The notes under the pieces were generated by a model. That model ran no database searches. It saw nothing but the letters and a program-made list of their open reading frames with translations, and was not told where the DNA came from. DNA of 5,781 nucleotides from Candidatus Omnitrophota bacterium (GTDB lineage Bacteria; Omnitrophota; Gorgyraeia; Gygaellales; Profunditerraquicolaceae), in assembly GCA_903882345.1 (NCBI GenBank), contig CAIRWO010000099.1:1-5781 (forward strand). The letters are read 5' to 3'. Every line of letters begins with the position of its first letter. The stretch's first letter is position 1. Both the position numbers and the translations under genes were made by a program. This document shows positions 1 through 5,781 of this stretch, piece after piece.

Positions 1-571
1 AACCGATATTATCCGGGCTGCCGAGCACGTCTTTGCTTTAAAGGGATTCCATAAAGCGACTATTCAGGATATCGCCCGCCAGGCGCAGTATGCCACCGGC
101 ACAGTCTACCTTTATTTCGTAGACAAAAATTCTCTTTATTTTTCCATTGTCGAGGAAAAAATAAGGGGGCTGCTGCATATTTTAAGGTTAAGGACCAGCC
201 AGGCAAAGGGAGCGGCGCGGGAAAAATTAGAAATTTTTATCTATGAGAGCCTGCGGTTTTTTGAAAAGGACCAGGATTTCTTCCGCATATTTGTCCAGGA
301 AGAAACCCGCTGGTCGATAAAAAGCAGGCTTGCCAAATCGACGATCGTGCAGAAACATAGAGATTTCTTCATCGAACTGATCAAGGAGGCGCAGTCAGAA
401 GGGGTGATCAGGAAGGATGCCGAGGCCAGGCAGATAAGCGACATACTTGAATCTATTATTATTTCTTTTGTTTTGAACTGGTGGCAGGAAGGACAGCAGC
501 CGGAAAAAGACCTGAAGTGGATGGCCGGCGTTATTATGGATCTATTTCTCAGCGGGGTAAAGAAAAGGTAG
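1..571 (+). CDS. TetR/AcrR-family transcriptional repressor (5'-truncated by window edge)
   Basis: The open frame enters from the left edge (first full codon at 2) and ends at TAG 569-571, giving 189 residues. TetR proteins are usually ~190-215 residues, so perhaps 10-15 N-terminal residues are missing. The visible N-terminus is a classic TetR DNA-binding domain: an IIRAAEHVFALKGFHKATI-like helix pair, then DIA (window residues 23-25) and the recognition-helix signature TGTVYLYF (32-39) followed by a lysine at 42. The remainder is an all-helical ligand/dimerisation domain without a recognisable specific subfamily. One oddity is that the HTH turn reads AQYATG where AGVxxG is usual. It sits 3 nt ahead of the efflux genes in the same direction, so it most likely represses its own operon and is released by a pump substrate. 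The ligand is unknown. An internal ATG at 347 is not the start, because the conserved HTH lies upstream of it. Confidence 0.93.
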   Translation, partial: TDIIRAAEHVFALKGFHKATIQDIARQAQYATGTVYLYFVDKNSLYFSIVEEKIRGLLHILRLRTSQAKGAAREKLEIFIYESLRFFEKDQDFFRIFVQEETRWSIKSRLAKSTIVQKHRDFFIELIKEAQSEGVIRKDAEARQISDILESIIISFVLNWWQEGQQPEKDLKWMAGVIMDLFLSGVKKR

Positions 572-574
572 CCT

Positions 575-1936
575 ATGTTCGGGAAAAACAAATCATTCTT
601 AAGTATCCTGGTTTTAATTACGGCGGCTATGTTTTTTAGCCCCTGTGTTTATGCCTCTGAGCCTGTCAACGGGCAAAAAGAGGAGTACCGTCTTATTACG
701 ATCAATCAAGGTATAGATCTGGTGTTAAAGAATAGCCGTATGATCAAGGTTGTCCTTCCGGATAATGCCATGTCTTTTCAGGATTCACTCCTTGCGCGCT
801 CAGCGCTGTTGCCTCAACTAAACGCATACGTCAATAAAACATTTAACAGCAATGTCCCGGGCATGATATTTGGCTCTTTGTCGGTAGCGACCGGAGACAG
901 GAATCCCCTGACTTATGGAGTTGACGTTTATCAGACTTTGTTTGATTTCGGAAAGAACCTCTCTAGCTTTAAGGCATCAAGGGAATTATATAAGGCGGCT
1001 CAGGCGAATACCGAGAGCGTCAAGCGCCTGGCTACGCTTGAATTCCTTGTCTCGTATTTTGATCTGCTGGAAGCCGAGAAGATGATCCTTGTTTTTGAAA
1101 AAGAAATGGAAAGCCTTAACGCTTACCTTAATGACATAGCACAGCTTTATGAACATGGCTCCGCGGTGGAAAACGATCTCCTGCCCGCTAAGGTAAGGCT
1201 TGCCGACGCCAAACAGAGATTGATCGCCGCGCGCAATAACGAAGAGATCGCCATTGCCAGATTGAATAATATCCTTGCTCTGTCGCTCAGGACAAAAACC
1301 CGGGTACAGGATATTGTTATGGATATCCCGAAGTTTCCCGATATGGACAATGCCTGGAATACCGCCGTAACTTTACGGCCGGAAATTGCTTTTTATGATG
1401 ACCAAATAAAGGCCTCAAGCCTGACCCAGAAGGCCAGGGCAGTGGAGAATTATCCGGTGGTTTTTGCCGATGCCGGGTATGCTCATCAGCAAAATAAATT
1501 CGCCACGCATGAAGATAACTCATCCGTTGAATTAGGGGCGAAAGTCGATCTTTATGACGGCGGAGCGGCTCGCGCGCAATTATTGAAAGAGCGCAGCCGG
1601 CAGAGACAGCTTAATGAGCAGAAAGATAAACTCACCGAAGACATAAAATTTGAAATCGAAGATAGTTTTTACGGCTTAGAAAATGCCTGCGAAAAAACGC
1701 AGGTTGCCAAAGGCGCCTTGGAACAGGCAGATGAGAATGTGCGGTTCTACCGTATCAAATATAATTCCGGGGTTGCTACTACTACCGACGTATTGGAAGC
1801 AATAAGCCTGCAGACAAAAGCCCAGGTGAATTATTGCGCCGATGATTATGAAATGAAACGCAGTTACGCCAAGCTTATGTATTCGATGGGGCTGGATTTG
1901 CCCTTGATCTACGAGAAAATGGAGAATAAAAAATGA
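575..1936 (+). CDS. TolC-family outer-membrane efflux channel
   Basis: This 453-residue protein is the normal length for TolC-type outer-membrane factors, which trimerise into a beta-barrel with a long periplasmic helical tunnel. The N-terminus is a signal peptide: Lys-rich start, hydrophobic stretch ~8-23, and a likely signal peptidase I site V25-Y26-A27. Cys24 is not in a proper lipobox, so a lipoprotein is unlikely. The body shows the two homologous halves of the OEP family. A strand-turn YQTLFDFGKN at 119-128 is matched by VDLYDGGAA at 324-332, and each is followed by a long charged helix. The C-terminal half ends with the typical helix containing YNSGVATTTDVLEA. The ATG at 575 is preceded by AAAGG (564-568) at a 6-nt spacing. 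Its TGA overlaps the adaptor start by 4 nt. In context it is the exit duct for the EmrAB-like pump downstream. Whether it also serves other pumps cannot be told. Confidence 0.95.
   Translation: MFGKNKSFLSILVLITAAMFFSPCVYASEPVNGQKEEYRLITINQGIDLVLKNSRMIKVVLPDNAMSFQDSLLARSALLPQLNAYVNKTFNSNVPGMIFGSLSVATGDRNPLTYGVDVYQTLFDFGKNLSSFKASRELYKAAQANTESVKRLATLEFLVSYFDLLEAEKMILVFEKEMESLNAYLNDIAQLYEHGSAVENDLLPAKVRLADAKQRLIAARNNEEIAIARLNNILALSLRTKTRVQDIVMDIPKFPDMDNAWNTAVTLRPEIAFYDDQIKASSLTQKARAVENYPVVFADAGYAHQQNKFATHEDNSSVELGAKVDLYDGGAARAQLLKERSRQRQLNEQKDKLTEDIKFEIEDSFYGLENACEKTQVAKGALEQADENVRFYRIKYNSGVATTTDVLEAISLQTKAQVNYCADDYEMKRSYAKLMYSMGLDLPLIYEKMENKK
1921..1924 (+). promoter_or_regulatory. Shine-Dalgarno site that favours the first of two tandem ATGs of the adaptor
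   Basis: The bases GGAG lie inside the end of the outer-membrane-channel gene. They are 8 nt from the ATG at 1933 and 11 nt from the second ATG at 1936. The spacing favours 1933, which also gives the ATGA stop-start overlap. Initiation at 1936 would remove only one residue. Confidence 0.55.
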
Positions 1937-2808
1937 TGAACGTAGAAGACCCTAAAAAACGGAAAGTAATAAAAATTTTAGCGGTGATTGTGGCAGCGGG
2001 TTTGCTGGGCGCGGGGATATATATCGTGCATAATTTAAACCGCGAGACTACCGATGACGCATACATCGAAGGAAGGATCCATAGTATTGCCTCTAAGGTC
2101 TCCGGGACGGTCTTAAAGGTGAATGTGGATGATAACCAGTTGGTTAAAAAAGGAGACCTGCTGGTAGAAATTGATCCGGTGGATTATATTCTAAAAGTAA
2201 AAGAAGCCGCGGCCAATCTGGAAGTGCGCAAAGCCACACTTGAGCAGTCAGTGCGCGACCGCGACCGCGCAGAGGCGCTTTTTAACGGTAAGGTAATACC
2301 CAAAGAAAAATATGAATTCGCGCTTACCGCTTATAATCTGGCTAAGGCACAGGTGAGCGCGGCAGAGCAGCAGCTTAATATCAGCCGGCAGAACCTGCGC
2401 TATACTAAGGTATATTCTCCGGTTGACGGATACGTGACCAAGAAATCCCTAGAAATCGGCAATCAGATAAGGGTAGAACAGCCGCTGATGGCGATTATCG
2501 GGCTGAAAGATCTGTGGCTTACGGCAAATTATAAAGAAACGCAGTTAAAAAACGTAAAAAAAGGCCAACGCGTGTTCATAAAAGTGGATACCTATCCGGG
2601 CAAGGTGTTCACGGGCACGGTGGACAGTATTATGGCCGGCACGGGCGCGGCATTCTCGCTCTTTCCTCCGGAAAACGCGCTGGGGAATTACGTCAAAGTC
2701 GTGCAGAGGATCCCGATAAAGATCGTATTTGATAAAAATACCGACCAGGATCATGTTTTGCGCATAGGGATGTCTTGCGTGCCCAGCATTATTACCAAGA
2801 ATGAATAA
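1933..2808 (+). CDS. emrA: EmrA/HlyD-type periplasmic adaptor (membrane fusion protein)
   Basis: This 291-residue protein links an inner-membrane MFS pump to a TolC channel. Residues ~12-33 form the single N-terminal membrane anchor after a basic KKRK stretch. TTDDAYIEG (39-47) is the hallmark start of the periplasmic part of EmrA-like adaptors. The first lipoyl half follows (about 48-84, with VSGTV and KKGDLL). A helical hairpin spans about 85-157 with a turn near GKVIP (119-123), then the second lipoyl half with SPVDGYV (162-168). The C-terminal beta-barrel carries the EmrA-typical GTGAAFSLFPPENA (236-249) and VKVVQRIPI (254-262). It is clearly shorter than E. coli EmrA (about 390 residues, from memory); the shortage is mainly in the hairpin, with only ~33 residues per arm. 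Its start overlaps the channel stop by 4 nt and its TAA lies 8 nt inside the transporter gene, so all three are probably translated together. The symbol denotes family, not proven orthology. Confidence 0.93.
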   Translation: MMNVEDPKKRKVIKILAVIVAAGLLGAGIYIVHNLNRETTDDAYIEGRIHSIASKVSGTVLKVNVDDNQLVKKGDLLVEIDPVDYILKVKEAAANLEVRKATLEQSVRDRDRAEALFNGKVIPKEKYEFALTAYNLAKAQVSAAEQQLNISRQNLRYTKVYSPVDGYVTKKSLEIGNQIRVEQPLMAIIGLKDLWLTANYKETQLKNVKKGQRVFIKVDTYPGKVFTGTVDSIMAGTGAAFSLFPPENALGNYVKVVQRIPIKIVFDKNTDQDHVLRIGMSCVPSIITKNE

Positions 2809-4336
2809 AGCCAGCAAATGGATCATCGCTTTGGCGGTAGTATTACCGACCCTGCTTGAAATAATCGATACTTCGGTTGTCAATGTCTCTCTTAACCATA
2901 TCCGCGGAGCCCTTTCAGCGGGAATTGACGAGGCTACTTGGGCAATTACTGCATATTTGGTTTCTAACGCTATCATTATTCCTTTAACCGGTTGGTTAAG
3001 CCGGGTTTTCGGCAGGAAACGTTACCTTCTGTTTTCCGTAATCCTCTTTACCGTAAGCTCATTTTTGTGCGGGAGCGCAACTACTCTCTCTGCCCTGATT
3101 TTATTCAGGATTATCCAGGGGATAGGGGGAGGTGCGCTTCAGCCGATCTCGCAGGCCATACTCTTTGAGGCATTTCCTCCTGAAGAGTACGGTATGGCTA
3201 TGGCAATTTTCGGCATCGGTGTCATGGTTGGACCGATCGTAGGTCCAGTTATGGGAGGCTGGATTACGGATAATTGGTCGTGGAACTGGATATTTTATAT
3301 TAATATACCCATCGGTATTATCTCGGTACTGATGATTATGCTTTTTATCCAGGACCCACCGTATTTGAAACGGATAAGAGAGAAGATTGATTATATGGGC
3401 ATGGCCTTGATCGTAGTGGGGATCGGATGTTTGCAGGTTGTTTTAGATAAGGGGCAGCGCGAAGATTGGTTTTCTTCTGCCTTTATCACGCGGCTCGCCA
3501 TAATATCCGTAGTTTGCCTTACTGTTTTTGTTTTCTGGGAATTGCGTAGGCGGGAGCCTATTTTGAATTTACGGGAATTTAAGGATGTGTCTTTTTCCAG
3601 CGCCAATGTAATTCAGTGCGTTTCATTCTTTGTGCTTTTTGGCAGTATCCTTTTGCTGCCTCTGTTTGTGCAGCAGCTTTTGGGTTATAATGCGTTCTTG
3701 GCCGGTATGGCGCTTGCCCCTGGAGGCATAGCCACTTTATTTTCTATGCCTATTGCCGCGAAGTTGATACAGAAAGTTAATCCTAAAGCAGTATTAGCCA
3801 CGGGCCTGCTTATGGCAGCCTATTCGATTTATACAATGTCTCGTTTTAATCTTTATATTGATTTTGAGACTGTAGCCTTTTCAAGAATTCTTATGGGTTT
3901 CGGTATGGGGTTAATTTTTGTGCCTTTAGCCAGCATGGCCTTCAGCACTATAAAAAAAGAGGAAATGGGGAATGCTACCAGCATATTTAATCTTCTGAGG
4001 AATATCTCTGGAAGTTTCGGTATCGCGATCATGACTACTCTGCTTGCCAGAAGGGCGCAGTTCCATCAGTTCCGCCTTTCCGAGCAGCTTAATCCCTTTG
4101 ATCAGCGCTACCAATTAGGCCTGAATAAGGCGGTGGCTGTTTTAAATTATAAAACTGGGGAAGGAAGCATTTCAGCAGCTAACGGCGTTATCTATCAGCA
4201 GTTAGTTAGGCAATCTAACCTGTTTTCTTTTACTGATGTCTTTTACTTCTCTACGTTGCTTATACTTTGTATCGTCCCGGTGGTATTCCTGCTCAAAAGG
4301 CCGAAAAACCTGGGTAAACCGATAGCAATTCATTGA
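2801..4336 (+). CDS. emrB: EmrB/QacA-type MFS drug transporter (DHA2 family, 14 TM)
   Basis: This 511-residue inner-membrane proton-driven exporter has the length and about 14 hydrophobic segments expected of the DHA2 (EmrB/QacA) family. TM1 contains D23 in IIDTSVVNVSL, the motif around the conserved acidic residue of this family. The loop after TM2 has MFS motif A as GWLSRVFGRKR (64-74). TM5 carries the antiporter motif C, GPIVGPVMGGW (144-154), followed by the typical NWSWNWIFYINIPIG. A long polar stretch around residues 410-475 is the periplasmic loop before the last helix, ending in FSFTDVFYF, which is also typical of EmrB proteins. The start at 2801 overlaps the end of the adaptor gene by 8 nt and lacks a strong Shine-Dalgarno sequence, so translational coupling is likely. 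Substrates cannot be deduced; related pumps export hydrophobic, uncoupler-like or antibiotic compounds. It is the last gene of the operon. Confidence 0.95.
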   Translation: MNKASKWIIALAVVLPTLLEIIDTSVVNVSLNHIRGALSAGIDEATWAITAYLVSNAIIIPLTGWLSRVFGRKRYLLFSVILFTVSSFLCGSATTLSALILFRIIQGIGGGALQPISQAILFEAFPPEEYGMAMAIFGIGVMVGPIVGPVMGGWITDNWSWNWIFYINIPIGIISVLMIMLFIQDPPYLKRIREKIDYMGMALIVVGIGCLQVVLDKGQREDWFSSAFITRLAIISVVCLTVFVFWELRRREPILNLREFKDVSFSSANVIQCVSFFVLFGSILLLPLFVQQLLGYNAFLAGMALAPGGIATLFSMPIAAKLIQKVNPKAVLATGLLMAAYSIYTMSRFNLYIDFETVAFSRILMGFGMGLIFVPLASMAFSTIKKEEMGNATSIFNLLRNISGSFGIAIMTTLLARRAQFHQFRLSEQLNPFDQRYQLGLNKAVAVLNYKTGEGSISAANGVIYQQLVRQSNLFSFTDVFYFSTLLILCIVPVVFLLKRPKNLGKPIAIH

Positions 4337-4447
4337 TTATTTGATCCCGTCATTTTTTTCTGAAACTTTTTCGTAACTTACATTGTCTCTAACCTCCCGA
4401 TAAAGAAACGAGTTGATAAATAGCCTTCTCGATAGCCGGTTTTGTAG

Positions 4448-4475
4448 TTGAAAGTTAGATTATTGGCGCTATAAT
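4448..4475 (+). promoter_or_regulatory. sigma70-like promoter for the small membrane protein / radical SAM unit
   Basis: TTGAAA (4448-4453) and a perfect TATAAT (4470-4475) are separated by 16 nt, close to the optimal sigma70 spacing. Transcription would start near 4482, giving a leader of about 50 nt before the ATG at 4534. There is no TGn extension. The site lies about 110 nt beyond the stop of the transporter gene and starts a new transcription unit. No experimental evidence is available from the sequence. Confidence 0.65.
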
Positions 4476-4482
4476 AGTTATA
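4470..4482. repeat. short inverted repeat over the -10 box
   Basis: TATAA, a 3-nt centre TAG, and TTATA form a small perfect dyad that covers the -10 element and reaches the probable transcription start. It could be an operator half-site pair. However, five-base AT-only arms arise easily by chance in a promoter, so the functional reading is weak. Confidence 0.25.
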
Positions 4483-4522
4483 ATTCGACCCTGAAGAATT
4501 GCGGTGAGTTTTCCAAAAGATT

Positions 4523-4529
4523 AAGGAGG
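4523..4529 (+). promoter_or_regulatory. strong Shine-Dalgarno sequence of the 111-residue protein
   Basis: AAGGAGG is nearly the full complement of the 16S rRNA 3' end. It sits 4 nt before the ATG at 4534 (slightly more if the following AG is used), which fixes this start. It is the strongest ribosome-binding site in the window, suggesting the small protein is made efficiently. Confidence 0.8.
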
Positions 4530-4533
4530 AGTT

Positions 4534-4869
4534 ATGAATCTTATTTCTATAATTATACTAGTCGCAATAGGAATAATTATATTGCTGGTGTGGAAGATAA
4601 AGACAGTTAAAGTAAACCGTTTGTCAGAAACAAAACAACAGAAAGAATCTTTGGAGTTAAAAGAAAGAAAAGAGCTTCGGACAGAAGAAAGAATTATTAA
4701 ACAAATAGAGGAAAGAAGATACCAGGAGGAAGCTAAAGAGACGGATCATAAGGCTAAGATAGAAAGTGATCTCAGGGAAGCGGAATTAAGACGTAAGATA
4801 CAGGAGAGGAAAGACCGAGAGGCAGACGAAGAGAAGCGTAAAATAGAAGAGAATAAAAAAACTGAATAA
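4534..4869 (+). CDS. small single-pass membrane protein with highly charged helical tail, function unknown
   Basis: This 111-residue protein is not one I recognise. Residues 3-20 are almost purely aliphatic and form one membrane helix, followed by basic residues KIKTVKVNR, so the tail probably faces the cytoplasm. Residues 32-111 contain 51 charged residues out of 80 (26 acidic, 25 basic by hand count). There is no proline, glycine, cysteine or phenylalanine in this part. Many Glu/Asp to Lys/Arg pairs are spaced four apart (for example 41-45, 52-56, 77-81, 84-88, 91-95). This suggests a long stable helix. A heptad 'a' series exists at 48, 55, 76, 83, 97 and 104, but the 'd' positions are mostly charged, so a stable coiled coil is doubtful. 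A good promoter and strong Shine-Dalgarno precede it, supporting a real gene. Its stop lies 1 nt before the radical SAM gene. It might be a scaffold or spacer; compositional similarity to other charged proteins should not be taken as homology. Confidence 0.82.
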   Translation: MNLISIIILVAIGIIILLVWKIKTVKVNRLSETKQQKESLELKERKELRTEERIIKQIEERRYQEEAKETDHKAKIESDLREAELRRKIQERKDREADEEKRKIEENKKTE

Positions 4870-4870
4870 T

Positions 4871-5781
4871 ATGGTGTTGGACTTATCCAAAAAAAGATCT
4901 AGATTGAGGATTATTATTCCGGCTTATCCGGCGTTTAATATCTATTCTCATATCGCTCACAAGACTACGGCTTTGGGGCCGGTATGTGTTGCCAGCGCTG
5001 CGCGTGAAATGCAGGGCTGGGATGTCGAGGTCATAGATGAGAATAATCTGCGAAAATATGGGCCGAGAAGCGATTCGCTTGGGGCCGACCATGAATTTTT
5101 GCAAGGCTTAAGGCCCGCGGATGTGGTTGGATTTTATGGCGGACTGACAAGCACCATACCCAGGCTCTACGAAATAGCCCGTTTTTATAAAGATAAAGGG
5201 ATCGTCACTATCGCCGGGGGGCAGCATTTTATTGAAGATAATATAGCCGAGGCATTGCATTCCGGTATTGACTATGTGGTTATCGGCGAAGGAGAAGAAA
5301 CCATTAGAGAGCTCCTGCAGGTTATAGAAGGTAAATTAGACGTGGATAAAGTGAAAGGCATTGCCTATTTAAATAATGGCCGGGTTATAGTTACTCCTAA
5401 AAGAGAGCCCCTGACTGATTTTGAAAAGTTCCCCTTGCCGGATTTCTCCTTAGTACGTTATGCTAAGATTAAAATTTATCCTGTTGAAAGGATACGGGGC
5501 TGCGGTATGGATTGCGAGTTTTGCACTGTAAAAGGAAAGCCCCGGCATGCTCCGCCCGAGAGGCTTCTTGCGCAGATCAGCTTTCTTCTGGAGACGCAGG
5601 AGGCCAGGCATTTTTTTGTTGTGGATGACCTTTTTGGGCAGCAACGGGAAGAAACAATCAGGTTTTGTAATATGCTCAGGGATTATCAAAAAAAAATTGG
5701 CGTACGACTGGATATAACCGCTCAGATCAGGCTGGATAAATCTAAAGACCATGAACTTCTTTCTGCTATGCGCCAAGCAGG
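4871..5781 (+). CDS. B12-binding-domain radical SAM protein (3'-truncated by window edge)
   Basis: The frame runs uninterrupted for 303 codons to the right edge; relatives are usually ~450-550 residues, so the C-terminal part is missing. Residues ~12-150 form a Rossmann-like B12-binding-type domain. It has an IIIPAYP strand, ALGPVCVASAAR (the 'PlGlxyLA' position of this class), AGGQH (115-119) and GEGEET (139-144). The DxHxxG cobalamin-ligand motif is not seen, as in many members of this class. The radical SAM core then begins with C211, C215 and C218 (CX3CX2C), which bind the [4Fe-4S] cluster used to cleave S-adenosylmethionine. FVVDDLFG and the ITAQIRLD strand are typical core elements after it. 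Such enzymes perform methylations, ring closures or rearrangements, and the substrate cannot be read here. The start at 4871 follows the upstream TAA by 1 nt, with no good Shine-Dalgarno; an in-frame stop at 4844-4846 rules out a longer protein. Expression probably depends on translation of the small upstream gene. Confidence 0.92.
   Translation, partial: MVLDLSKKRSRLRIIIPAYPAFNIYSHIAHKTTALGPVCVASAAREMQGWDVEVIDENNLRKYGPRSDSLGADHEFLQGLRPADVVGFYGGLTSTIPRLYEIARFYKDKGIVTIAGGQHFIEDNIAEALHSGIDYVVIGEGEETIRELLQVIEGKLDVDKVKGIAYLNNGRVIVTPKREPLTDFEKFPLPDFSLVRYAKIKIYPVERIRGCGMDCEFCTVKGKPRHAPPERLLAQISFLLETQEARHFFVVDDLFGQQREETIRFCNMLRDYQKKIGVRLDITAQIRLDKSKDHELLSAMRQA

Noticed and set aside
347..571. A shorter 74-residue protein starting at the ATG at 347
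   Set aside because: It is the C-terminal part of the TetR reading frame. The conserved HTH lies upstream in the same frame without a stop.
241..591. Open reading frame of 116 codons on the minus strand
   Set aside because: It overlaps the TetR gene and the start of the channel gene on the opposite strand. The sense frames have strong family signatures and this one has none.
632..658. Lipoprotein signal at Cys24 of the outer-membrane channel
   Set aside because: The residues before the cysteine (F-F-S-P) do not fit a lipobox, and a good signal peptidase I site (V-Y-A) lies just after it.
2545..2976. Open reading frame of 143 codons on the minus strand
   Set aside because: It lies opposite the adaptor and transporter genes, whose family motifs are unmistakable. 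Its translation shows no domain-like pattern and it has no sensible context.
4337..4447. Intrinsic terminator after the transporter gene
   Set aside because: There are T runs (4352-4358 and around 4367-4371), but no GC-rich stem stands before them. A CGAG/CTCG pair near 4409-4430 has only four base pairs and no T tract. Termination may be Rho-dependent or further on.
4482..4500. Leader hairpin AATTC...GAATT between promoter and ribosome-binding site
   Set aside because: It has only five AT-rich base pairs with a 9-nt loop, too weak to call a riboswitch or attenuator.
5450..5776. Open reading frame of 108 codons on the minus strand
   Set aside because: It lies antisense to the radical SAM cluster motif and core, which are clearly the coding strand. 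It is a shadow of that gene.

Overview
The window reads almost entirely left to right and looks like chromosomal DNA of a Gram-negative bacterium. The outer-membrane channel in the first block only makes sense in a two-membrane cell. GC content is moderate (mid-40s percent by eye, not computed), coding is tight, and starts overlap stops. The style, with a B12-type radical SAM enzyme beside an EmrAB-type pump, would fit an uncultured lineage such as Omnitrophota or a deltaproteobacterium-like group. That placement is only a guess.

Block 1 (1-4336) is a four-gene operon for a regulated tripartite drug-efflux pump. It holds the C-terminal ~189 residues of a TetR-family repressor, a TolC-family outer-membrane channel, an EmrA/HlyD-type periplasmic adaptor, and an EmrB/QacA-type 14-helix MFS transporter. 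The genes are separated by 3 nt, then overlap by 4 nt and by 8 nt, so translation is very probably coupled. The transporter would take hydrophobic compounds from the inner membrane or cytoplasm, the adaptor bridges the periplasm, and the TolC-like protein opens to the outside. The repressor presumably senses a pump substrate and controls the operon from an operator left of the window. The adaptor is unusually short.

Block 2 (4337-4533) is a 197-nt gap. It has no convincing intrinsic terminator, but it carries a good sigma70-like promoter (TTGAAA, 16 nt, TATAAT) and a strong Shine-Dalgarno sequence.

Block 3 (4534-5781) is a second transcription unit. It starts with a 111-residue protein made of one N-terminal membrane helix followed by about 80 extremely charged residues (predicted long helix). 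One base after its stop begins a radical SAM protein with an N-terminal B12-binding-like domain and a CX3CX2C cluster motif, cut off by the right edge. Their exact function cannot be read from the sequence. The pairing of the charged membrane protein with the radical SAM enzyme is the least ordinary part of the window. I see no mobile element, RNA gene, CRISPR array or clearly new system.
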